DNA of 64,000 nt. Origin: Flavobacterium anhuiense (lineage in GTDB: Bacteria > Bacteroidota > Bacteroidia > Flavobacteriales > Flavobacteriaceae). The DNA lies in contig NZ_FMVC01000007.1 in NCBI RefSeq assembly GCF_900101855.1, forward strand, positions 204,345 through 268,344. The letters run 5' to 3'. Positions within the stretch are counted from its first letter, which is position 1, and the number at the start of each line of letters is the position of its first letter. Under the pieces are notes generated by a model. The model did not search any database and was not told the DNA's origin. It saw nothing but the letters and a program-made list of their open reading frames with translations. Shown here one piece after another: positions 19,624 through 27,341 of this stretch. The translations under genes were made by a program, and so were the position numbers.

Positions 19624-21810
19624 TCACAAAGCCTTATAACTCACTTTATACTCCACATTCGGTTTTACAATCAATTGATATTTATTTTTTGCTAATTCTG
19701 TAATGGTTCCAGAATTTGTTTTTGGTTTTGTTCCACTTTCAAAAATCAATTTTCCTTCTCCTTCGTCTGCTTTTACTTTGATTTCTTTGGTACTGCAATA
19801 CACAGAAACTTCTCCGTTTGGTGTTGGCACTTTTCCTTCCATCCATTTTAAACCGCCAAGATTTGGTTTGATTTCATATTCCGAATAACCCGGAGCAGTT
19901 GGTTTTACACCCAAATAATATTTGCCTAACAAGTAAATCGGACTTGCACCCCAAGCGTGGCAAAGACTTTTTCCGTAAGGGCGACCGTACATCGTTAAAT
20001 GTTCTCTTCCTTTTTTGTTCGGATTGTATTCTTCCCAGAAAGAGGTTGCACCTTCATTCAGCATTCCGCCCCAATAATCTTTTATTTCTTTTAAAACGTA
20101 ATCCTGTTCGCCCATTGCGCACAAGGCTTCCAACTCATAAAAACGCATGTACGGAGTCGTGATTTGAAGAACATTTTTATTCAACAACACTTTATTTTTT
20201 ACGCTTTGTTTTTGTTCTTCATTAAAATAATTGAAGAAAATACCAAACATATTAGCGTATCTGGTTACGATGTTTTGCATTTTTCCATCGATACGCTGGT
20301 GTTTCATTACGTTTTCTTTTTTATCCCAAAAGACATCAAATAATTTAGTTTTTAAATCAGTTCCTAATTTCTGATATTGTTTTTGGTCTTCAGTTTTACC
20401 AGCTATCTCAGCACTTACCGCCATGGCTTCAAGGCTTCTTGCTAAAAGCATCTGCTCAAAACTAACTTCTCCTGTTTTTGGCAATCCGTCTGCCCAATCA
20501 ATAAAAACCCAGTCTCCATCTAATGGTTCAAGGAATCCGTTTTTATTTCTTCTTTCTAAACAGAAATCCATCAATGATTTCATCCTTGGATAAAAAGTTT
20601 TGATGAATTTCGTATCGCCCGTATGCAAGTAGTAATCGTACACTCCAACAAACCAATACAGGGAATAATCCATTATAATGTTTACGTGAGCCGTTACAGG
20701 ATCTTTTCCGCGAAGAGCTAGAAGCGTTCTTTCTACAGAAGCCGAATCAAAGAACAAATAATAATTCATTAAATAACTTTGATAAGCATCGCCAGACCAA
20801 ACCCAGCGGTCGCGTTTGATTCCGTCGATAAAAAATTCACGAGAAGTTAAATGCATCGTGTAAGCCGAAACATCCCAAATTTTATTCAATTGCTCATCTG
20901 AAGATCTGAATGCACCACGATAATTTAATGGCAGATATTCATAAAGCATCGAAATTGAATCGTATTTTATACCTGCATCTGCTTGTACCTGAACATAACG
21001 GAATGCTTTCGATCCATCATGCGTATAAGTTTCTGATTGTTTTCCGTCAAAAGATAAATGATCTAACGTTTCACATTTGGCAGAATCTAAAGCCTCTTCG
21101 CGAGATTCTCCATAATACAATGCTATTTTTCCTTTTCCTTTTAAACCGTGAATTTTAATATAACCAAAAGTCTCTTTTCCAAAATCTACTAATTGACCAG
21201 TTCCGATTTTTTCTGTTTTTTTAGCGCTTAAAGGTTTCGTTGTTAATTTGAATTCAGAAGGTTTATTTTCTGGCGAATTAAAATTCCAAGAACCAACAGA
21301 AACCCAAGGCGTACCAGATTGCTGTGCTTTTCCGGTTTCATCAATCCAAAGTTTATCTTCGTTGGTTACTTTCCATGAAGCATCAGATTTAACATATTTG
21401 CCATTAATATAAATTGCTGGCAATACCTCCTGATTATACACTTTAAAAGAAATTTTGTGTTTTCCCGCAGGAACTGAAATTGATTTAGGTTGTCCATAAA
21501 TTTGAACGCCATCTAAAAGCAATTGAAAAGGCCCTTCTGAGTAAATTTTCACTTCGTCTGGTTGCGGAATATCTACTTCTGTCTGAAAAGTGACCAAAGC
21601 ATAAGGACTGTAATATTGCCAAAGCGGAGGAAATACGGCTTCGCGTTCTGTGCGTCTTACCTGCATTTTATTGCTTAACCAAACTTCAAAATCTCCTGGA
21701 TACCAGATCCATGTCGCTTCTTTTGACTTTTCCTGTGCAGATGATAGCGAGCAAGAAAAAAGGGCAACAAAAAGAAGTAAAGTCTTAAAAATGGAAAAGC
21801 GGTTTAGCAT
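19624..21810 (-). CDS. GH78 alpha-L-rhamnosidase
   Basis: 728 residues with a signal peptide (about 1-25, ending LSSAQ). N-terminal beta-sandwich domains precede an (alpha/alpha)6 barrel. The GH78 signature DGIKRDRWVWSGD at 329-341 contains the general-acid region; EPLDGDWVFIDW and ATSFWEEYNP follow in the barrel, and a C-terminal beta domain closes it. The enzyme hydrolyses terminal alpha-L-rhamnose. It is the first gene of the minus-strand pectin run, and a good Bacteroidota promoter with a palindrome lies 20-50 bases upstream, so it probably heads the transcription unit. The stop codon runs into degenerate TATGAAT heptads. Confidence 0.88.
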   Translation of the reverse strand: MLNRFSIFKTLLLFVALFSCSLSSAQEKSKEATWIWYPGDFEVWLSNKMQVRRTEREAVFPPLWQYYSPYALVTFQTEVDIPQPDEVKIYSEGPFQLLLDGVQIYGQPKSISVPAGKHKISFKVYNQEVLPAIYINGKYVKSDASWKVTNEDKLWIDETGKAQQSGTPWVSVGSWNFNSPENKPSEFKLTTKPLSAKKTEKIGTGQLVDFGKETFGYIKIHGLKGKGKIALYYGESREEALDSAKCETLDHLSFDGKQSETYTHDGSKAFRYVQVQADAGIKYDSISMLYEYLPLNYRGAFRSSDEQLNKIWDVSAYTMHLTSREFFIDGIKRDRWVWSGDAYQSYLMNYYLFFDSASVERTLLALRGKDPVTAHVNIIMDYSLYWFVGVYDYYLHTGDTKFIKTFYPRMKSLMDFCLERRNKNGFLEPLDGDWVFIDWADGLPKTGEVSFEQMLLARSLEAMAVSAEIAGKTEDQKQYQKLGTDLKTKLFDVFWDKKENVMKHQRIDGKMQNIVTRYANMFGIFFNYFNEEQKQSVKNKVLLNKNVLQITTPYMRFYELEALCAMGEQDYVLKEIKDYWGGMLNEGATSFWEEYNPNKKGREHLTMYGRPYGKSLCHAWGASPIYLLGKYYLGVKPTAPGYSEYEIKPNLGGLKWMEGKVPTPNGEVSVYCSTKEIKVKADEGEGKLIFESGTKPKTNSGTITELAKNKYQLIVKPNVEYKVSYKAL

Positions 21811-22185
21811 AGTTAGTGTATTTTGGGACTAAAGATAAGTGTTATCTTTACATTTGACAACCTGCACTATCCTGCTATTTCATAAAAAACAGTACTTTTT
21901 GATAATTTTTTAAGGGAAAAATTATGAGTTATCACTTTTTTAGTATTAAAAAAAAATGATCTTGAGATTTTTATGGGACGCGGATGAGACGGATTCGCTA
22001 TCGCGAAGACGCGGACGAAAGACGGATTTATTTTTTAAACACATAGAAACATAGAATTACTTTGTCTGCAAAAGGCGTTTCACTTGCATACATACACATA
22101 GCTATGTGTTAATGACTAGTCATTTTCTATTCTCTTTTTTCAACAGCTAAATAAAAATCTATGTTTCTATGTGTTTAAATAAAAT
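21811..22185. other. Spacer between GH78 and AraC genes
   Basis: Apart from the GH78 promoter, the spacer holds a GC-richer island with repeated GACGCGGA / GACGGATT words (about 21976-22027; a related copy is at 365-410). Two inverted copies of an ACACATAGAAACATAGA element lie at about 22038-22057 and 22158-22176. No coding frame is supported. Confidence 0.5.
21830..21860 (-). promoter_or_regulatory. Promoter with overlapping palindrome upstream of GH78
   Basis: On the minus strand a TTG (21858-21860) is followed after 20 bases by TATCTTTA (21830-21837), close to the Bacteroidota pattern TTG / TAnnTTTG. An inverted repeat TAAAGATAA-N3-TTATCTTTA (21830-21850) overlaps the -7 element, a good position for a repressor or activator site. 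Start of transcription would lie just before the GH78 start codon. Confidence 0.5.
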
Positions 22186-22998
22186 CTATGCTGATAGTTT
22201 ATCATTTTCATCTTCCAAAATATAATTAGAAGGCGTTTTGCCCAAATGCTTTTTAAACATATAAATAAAAGCGCTGGTGTTTTCGTAACCCAAATTGAAA
22301 GCGATTTCTTTTATAGATTGTTTTTCGCTAAGTCGTTTTATGGCTTCTAATAATTTTAAGCGAGTGCGCCATTCGCTGAAGTTCATTCCGAGTTCTTTGA
22401 TGAATAAGCGAGACAAAGTTCTACTACTCATAAACGAAAGTTCGGCATAATAATCAATCGTGTTTTTGCTGGCAATATCTTCCATTATCAGCTCGACTAC
22501 TTTTTGCAATCTTTCGTGATTGGTTGTGGGCAGAAAAGTGGCGCTTGGTTCTATTAAAGCCAGTTCATCCAGAAAGACCGATATGATTCTGTGTTGTGGA
22601 GCCGTTAAATTTCCATCTACTCCAAAAGAAATGATTTTGAAAACCAATTGTTTTAAAAACATCGGAATATCAAATGAAAAACTTTTTTCAGGCAATCCTG
22701 CCATTGCAGACGGATCGATAAAAACGCTATAATAATTAACGTCTTTCTGAAAAGTAACCTGATGCTCTACTCCGCCCGGAAGCCACAAACCCTGCAACGG
22801 ATTTACCACCCAAATATGATTGCCCACAACAACATTCATTACGCCACGGGTTGCATAAATCAGCTGACCTCTTGGATGTGAGTGTGAAACACACATTTCG
22901 TTAGTCACCATTTCGGTGTAGCCAATAACAGGAATTGATGGATCTACTCTGTATCCATGTTCCTGTGCCATTCGATATGTCCGAATTTGATTATTCAT
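22186..22998 (-). CDS. AraC-family transcriptional regulator with cupin sensor domain
   Basis: 270 residues. The N-terminal cupin domain (about 20-100) includes SHSHPRGQLIYATRG and WLPGGVEHQV, typical of AraC-type ligand-binding barrels. The C-terminal pair of helix-turn-helix motifs (about 165-262) shows MSSRTLSRLFIKELGMNFSEWRTRLKLLEAI and IAFNLGYENTSAFIYMFKKHLGKTPSNY. It is divergent from the Fsr-type pump gene with 100 bases between start codons, an arrangement in which such regulators usually control the neighbouring transporter. A role in pectin use is not excluded but is not supported by distance or orientation. The ligand is unknown. Confidence 0.87.
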   Translation of the reverse strand: MNNQIRTYRMAQEHGYRVDPSIPVIGYTEMVTNEMCVSHSHPRGQLIYATRGVMNVVVGNHIWVVNPLQGLWLPGGVEHQVTFQKDVNYYSVFIDPSAMAGLPEKSFSFDIPMFLKQLVFKIISFGVDGNLTAPQHRIISVFLDELALIEPSATFLPTTNHERLQKVVELIMEDIASKNTIDYYAELSFMSSRTLSRLFIKELGMNFSEWRTRLKLLEAIKRLSEKQSIKEIAFNLGYENTSAFIYMFKKHLGKTPSNYILEDENDKLSA

Positions 22999-23098
22999 TG
23001 TCCAAATATAGCAATTTTGACATTTTAATTTGTTTCAATTTTGTAAAAAATTAATACAGCTGTAATTTTTAAAAATACCATTAACCTAAAAAACACTC

Positions 23099-24310
23099 AT
23101 GGAAACCGTTAAAGTACAACCAGAAGTAATAAAAAAAACAACGTATTCGATACTTTTTATAATCAGCTTTTCGCATTTAATTAATGACCTTTTACAAGCT
23201 GTTGTTCCGTCTATTTATCCGCTTATTAAAGATAATTTCGGATTGAGTTTTACGCAGATCGGAATCATCACTTTTACCTATCAAATCGTAGCTTCGATCC
23301 TTCAGCCTTTTGTGGGAATGTATACCGATAAAAATTCTAAACCCTATTCATTAATTGTCGGAATGTGTTTTACAATGACTGGATTATTTTTAGTCTCAAT
23401 TGCTACTAATTTTGGTTTCTTACTCTTATCAGTAAGTTTAATCGGAATCGGATCTTCGATTTTTCATCCAGAATCATCACGTGTAGCGCATTTGGCTTCG
23501 GGTGGCAAAAAAGGATTGGCGCAGTCTATTTTCCAGTTAGGCGGAAATGCAGGAAGCGCTATCGGACCGTTATTAGCGGCTTTTATTATCATTCCACACG
23601 GGCAATCTTATGTGGCTTGGTTTTGTATTATTGCTTTGGTTGGAATTTTTGCTTTGTATAAAATTGCGATTTGGTACACGGCACATTTATCTGAAAGAAA
23701 TGCGAACAAAGCAGCGCTGAAAATTGAAACGCACCACTTATCTAAAAACCGTGTAATTGCTTCGTTAATCATTTTATTGGTTTTAATTTTTTCTAAATAC
23801 TTCTACATGAGCAGTATTACGAGTTATTACACTTTCTTTTTGATTGATAAATTCCACATCTCGATTCAGCAATCACAAGTATATCTATTCTTGTTTTCTG
23901 GAGCTGTTGCTGCCGGAACTTTAATCGGTGGTCCAATTGGTGACCGATATGGCCGAAAATACGTAATCTGGGTTTCTATTCTCGGAGTTGCTCCGTTTAC
24001 TTTAATGCTGCCTTATGTTTCTCTTTTCTGGGTTGGAACTTTATCTGTAATCATCGGATTGATTCTTTCTTCGGCTTTCTCTGCAATCTTAGTTTATGCA
24101 ACTGAATTAATGCCTGGAAAAGTCGGACTTGTAGCGGGTCTTTTCTTCGGATTTGCCTTCGGAATGGGCGGATTGGGTTCTGCTGTTTTAGGAAAAATCG
24201 CCGATGCAACGAGTATAGAATATGTATTTAAGATTTGCGCATTCTTGCCTTTGATTGGGGTTATTACTGGGTTTTTGCCTAATATCGAAGGCAAAAAGAA
24301 GGCTGAGTAA
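23099..24310 (+). CDS. fsr: MFS transporter, fosmidomycin-resistance (Fsr) type
   Basis: 403 residues with about 12 membrane segments. The motif FHPESSRVAHLASGGKKGLAQSIFQLGGNAGSAIGP (split here only by reading; about 122-157) is characteristic of the Fsr branch of the major facilitator superfamily, and GDRYGRK near 280 is the MFS loop motif. Fsr of E. coli exports fosmidomycin; in other bacteria the natural substrate is unknown. The divergent AraC gene is the likely regulator. The gene lies between two pectin-related regions but has no direct pectin link. The family assignment is strong and the substrate is not known. Confidence 0.82.
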   Translation: METVKVQPEVIKKTTYSILFIISFSHLINDLLQAVVPSIYPLIKDNFGLSFTQIGIITFTYQIVASILQPFVGMYTDKNSKPYSLIVGMCFTMTGLFLVSIATNFGFLLLSVSLIGIGSSIFHPESSRVAHLASGGKKGLAQSIFQLGGNAGSAIGPLLAAFIIIPHGQSYVAWFCIIALVGIFALYKIAIWYTAHLSERNANKAALKIETHHLSKNRVIASLIILLVLIFSKYFYMSSITSYYTFFLIDKFHISIQQSQVYLFLFSGAVAAGTLIGGPIGDRYGRKYVIWVSILGVAPFTLMLPYVSLFWVGTLSVIIGLILSSAFSAILVYATELMPGKVGLVAGLFFGFAFGMGGLGSAVLGKIADATSIEYVFKICAFLPLIGVITGFLPNIEGKKKAE

Positions 24311-24319
24311 TTTTTTTTA

Positions 24320-24523
24320 AACACATAGAAACATAGATTTTGAATTGTCTTTAGAAGGCATTACATTTTATAATAAAACACATAGTTTTCTAGATTGAAA
24401 AGCTATGTGTTTTTTATTTATTATCGTTTGCAAACATAGTCCGTGGTTTCAACCACTGGAACGCAAAGCATATAACATTACATTTATCAAAATACGTTTC
24501 CCGTGGTTAAAACCACGGGTTAT
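24320..24523. repeat. ACATAGAAACATAGA element and CCGTGGTTTCAACCAC element
   Basis: An ACACATAGAAACATAGA copy (about 24322-24338) matches those near 22040 and 22165. It is followed by an inverted pair, TAGTCCGTGGTTTCAACCAC at about 24437 and CCGTGGTTAAAACCACGGG at about 24501. The latter family recurs at 31938-32028. Confidence 0.55.
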
Positions 24524-24541
24524 GTTTAAAATATGAATTTA

Positions 24542-26122
24542 TTAATTCCCATTAAAAACCAAATACAAAACCAAAATCGTCAATCCCAGCAAACCGAACA
24601 AAAGCTTTACCTTTTTACTAGTTTTAGGAATATCCGTTTCATCTGAAACATTCACTTCAGGATTTCTATCGGTTAAAGAAATGATGACCGCACTAATCAT
24701 TAAAACAGCAAAAATGTAAAAGGAAATCAATAAAAAGTGAGGCCAAACTGGGTATTTATCCGCTGGAAAAATCCATAAATATAAAACCCCGACAAATAAA
24801 CTAAAAGCAGAACCCCAAGAAAGTGTTGCATTTACGGCTTTTTTGGTCGTGCGTTTCCAGAAAACACTCAAAAGGAAAACAACAGATAATGAAGGAGCTA
24901 AGAAACCTAAAACCGCCTGAAAAATGTTGAATAAATTCTGCCCTTTGATATTATCAATCGCAACGGCAATCAAGATCGCAAAAACACATCCTGCAGCAAT
25001 CGTTAAACGGCCAATTTTAATCTGATCCTGAATCGTCGCCGTCGGGTTGATTTTCTTCACATAAATATCATTCGTAAAAACGGTGCTCAAAGCATTTAAC
25101 GAAGAACCAATTGTTCCTACCAAAACGGCAATCATAACACAGATTACCAAACCATTCATTCCGCTTGGAAAAAGATTTGTAACCATGGTCATATAAGCTA
25201 AGTCTGAATTACTTCCTAATTCTGGATATAAGGCATAACACAAAATTCCTGGTAAAATAAATAATGGAAGCGCCATAACTTTTAACCATCCAATAAAGTT
25301 GACGCCCAATTGTCCCTGTTCTAAGTTTTTAGCTCCTAAAACACTCTGCACCATCGATTGATCGGTACAGAAAAAAGCAACTGCTGCTACAGGATAACCC
25401 AATAAAATAGCTGGCCACGGATAATGCGCATCATTAGAAGGGCGAACTAAATTCCAAAAGTTTGAAGGAGTTTTAGCTATTAAAACATCGATTCCGCCTA
25501 ACTTTTGCAAACCTAAAAAAGAAAGCGTTAATGAAACTACAATCAACAAAATCATCTGAAAAACATTTACTTTAGCAATTGCTTTCAATCCTCCTGCAAA
25601 AGTGAAAATTCCGGAGAAAATCACTAAAACGGTAACACTCTGCCACATCGGAATTCCTAAAATCTGACGCACTAAAACACCTCCGCTGAATAATCCTAAT
25701 GATAGCCAGCTTACCAATATTTTGACTAAAGCATACCAAGCCAAAATATTCTGCGTACTGTCGCCGTAGCGTTTCCCCATATATTCGGGCATTGTGCTTA
25801 CTTTACTCGCAATATAACGTGGTGCAAAAACCATTGCCAAAAGCAGTAAAAACACAAAAGCATACCATTCGAAATTTCCGGCTACAATTCCCGTAGCGTA
25901 ACCAATACTCGCAAAAGCCAATAATGACGACGGCCCAACGTTGGTTCCCCACATATTAAACCCAATGCTGTACCAGTTTAAAGAATTTCCGGCAAGAAAA
26001 AGCGTTTCGTTTTTCTTTCTCTGCTTCATACTTACCACATATCCAATGACTAATAAAGCCACTAAATAACCCGCAACAATTACAAAATCGAGTGTGGTTA
26101 ATTTATCGTAGATACTGTTCAT
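24542..26122 (-). CDS. Sodium:solute symporter (SSS family)
   Basis: 526 residues, strongly hydrophobic, with about 13-14 membrane segments. Family signs are LAGNSLNWYSIGFNMWGTNVGPSSL near the N-terminus, the TMPEYMGKRYG loop near 111-121, and GGLKAIAKVNVFQ near 177. SSS proteins import sugars, sialic acids or other solutes with sodium. Its start codon overlaps the stop of the upstream Gfo/Idh/MocA gene by four bases (ATGA), so the two are translationally coupled. Their products probably handle the same compound. In this context a pectin-derived sugar or sugar acid is the likely cargo, which is inference. Confidence 0.87.
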   Translation of the reverse strand: MNSIYDKLTTLDFVIVAGYLVALLVIGYVVSMKQRKKNETLFLAGNSLNWYSIGFNMWGTNVGPSSLLAFASIGYATGIVAGNFEWYAFVFLLLLAMVFAPRYIASKVSTMPEYMGKRYGDSTQNILAWYALVKILVSWLSLGLFSGGVLVRQILGIPMWQSVTVLVIFSGIFTFAGGLKAIAKVNVFQMILLIVVSLTLSFLGLQKLGGIDVLIAKTPSNFWNLVRPSNDAHYPWPAILLGYPVAAVAFFCTDQSMVQSVLGAKNLEQGQLGVNFIGWLKVMALPLFILPGILCYALYPELGSNSDLAYMTMVTNLFPSGMNGLVICVMIAVLVGTIGSSLNALSTVFTNDIYVKKINPTATIQDQIKIGRLTIAAGCVFAILIAVAIDNIKGQNLFNIFQAVLGFLAPSLSVVFLLSVFWKRTTKKAVNATLSWGSAFSLFVGVLYLWIFPADKYPVWPHFLLISFYIFAVLMISAVIISLTDRNPEVNVSDETDIPKTSKKVKLLFGLLGLTILVLYLVFNGN

Positions 26123-27183
26123 AGTCCGTATTCGTTAAGAATATCGGCAATTTTAACCGGCATTCCAGTTTGCAGAGATTTGTCCATTGCTTGTAATAAA
26201 GCAACGGTTCCAATTCCTTCTTCCATGTTTGGATACGCTTCGAAATCTTGCTCAATGCTGTCTACAAAATATTCTAAGTAATTTTGATATTCTCCGCCGT
26301 GATGACTTTGTCCTTCAAAACGGAAATAATATTTAATCGTGCTGTCGCCCCAAGTAATTACTTTTTCTTCGCCTGTTTTGTCTGTAATCGCATAACGCAA
26401 TTCGTGATAATCCGCCTGACTTGCTCCTTCTGTTGCTCTCAAAATCGTGCTCATTCCGCTGTCGCGTTGCGCTGGCTGAGTCGGGGAAGTATACACACCA
26501 CTTACACGTGCAATTCTGCCGTCTGTCGCTTTGAAGATAAAATGCATAGTATCTTCATTTTTTAATCCGGCTGATTGTCCGTTGGCACTGATCATTCCGT
26601 AACCCATTACTTCCTGGATATTTGGCAAATACCATCTGATGAAATCTACAGGATGACTCAAACCTCCGTACAGCCATTTAAAGGATTGCAAAAGCGACCA
26701 TTCTTTCTTTAAAAACCATCTGTGGTCGGCATGGTATTGTGCTTCAATCGTAATTAAATCTCCAATTAAACCTGCTTCGTAATCAGCTCTTTGTCTTTTG
26801 GCTGGTTCGAAGAAACGAGAACTTTGTCCGATAAAAACTTTCTTTCCTGTTGATTTGCTTAATTCTAAAAGCTCTCTGGCATCCGAAAGATCATCAATAA
26901 ACGGTTTTGTACAAACGACATGTTTTCCGTGAAGTAAAGCTTGTTTTACATGCTGTGCGTGAAGATGATCTGGCGTATAAATCGCTATAATATCAATTGA
27001 TGCATCGTTTAACAAATCATCGTAGTTCGTGGTGTACGAGTGAAAATCGAATTCTTTTGCACGTTGTTTACACAATTCTTCGTTTCGGTCGCATATTTTA
27101 ACGAGTTCTAGTTTGGAACTTTCTATTGCAGCCGACATTGTGCTTCGTCCTTCTCCAAGTCCCAGAATGGCTATTTTTAACAT
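26119..27183 (-). CDS. Gfo/Idh/MocA family NAD(P)-dependent oxidoreductase
   Basis: 354 residues. The N-terminal Rossmann fold begins KIAILGLGEGRSTM, and the loop VVCTKPFIDDL near 92-102 corresponds to the family EKP motif (here TKP). GLSHPVDFIRWYLPN (about 172-186) contains the conserved catalytic-region His of the second domain. Members oxidise or reduce sugars, inositols and sugar acids. It overlaps the sodium symporter gene by four bases and is probably the first gene of that two-gene operon. Cytoplasmic; substrate unknown. A second, diverged member of the same superfamily lies at 40292-41365. Confidence 0.87.
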   Translation of the reverse strand: MLKIAILGLGEGRSTMSAAIESSKLELVKICDRNEELCKQRAKEFDFHSYTTNYDDLLNDASIDIIAIYTPDHLHAQHVKQALLHGKHVVCTKPFIDDLSDARELLELSKSTGKKVFIGQSSRFFEPAKRQRADYEAGLIGDLITIEAQYHADHRWFLKKEWSLLQSFKWLYGGLSHPVDFIRWYLPNIQEVMGYGMISANGQSAGLKNEDTMHFIFKATDGRIARVSGVYTSPTQPAQRDSGMSTILRATEGASQADYHELRYAITDKTGEEKVITWGDSTIKYYFRFEGQSHHGGEYQNYLEYFVDSIEQDFEAYPNMEEGIGTVALLQAMDKSLQTGMPVKIADILNEYGL

Positions 27184-27261
27184 TGGTTGTGGTTATTTTA
27201 GATTGTTGATTTTAGATTTTAGATTGTTTTCGAAATCTTCTTTGAGGTTAGTTTTATTTTT

Positions 27262-27290
27262 CACGCAGATTACGCAGATCTAGCAGATTT
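27262..27290. repeat. AATCTGC-family repeat copy
   Basis: A short copy, CACGCAGATTACGCAGATC..AGCAGATTT, in the spacer between the Gfo/Idh/MocA start and the beta-helix gene stop. Confidence 0.5.
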
Positions 27291-27341
27291 TCTTTTTTCT
27301 TGATCCTCTACTACGATCTTTCTTCTTGCTTCTTTCCTCTT

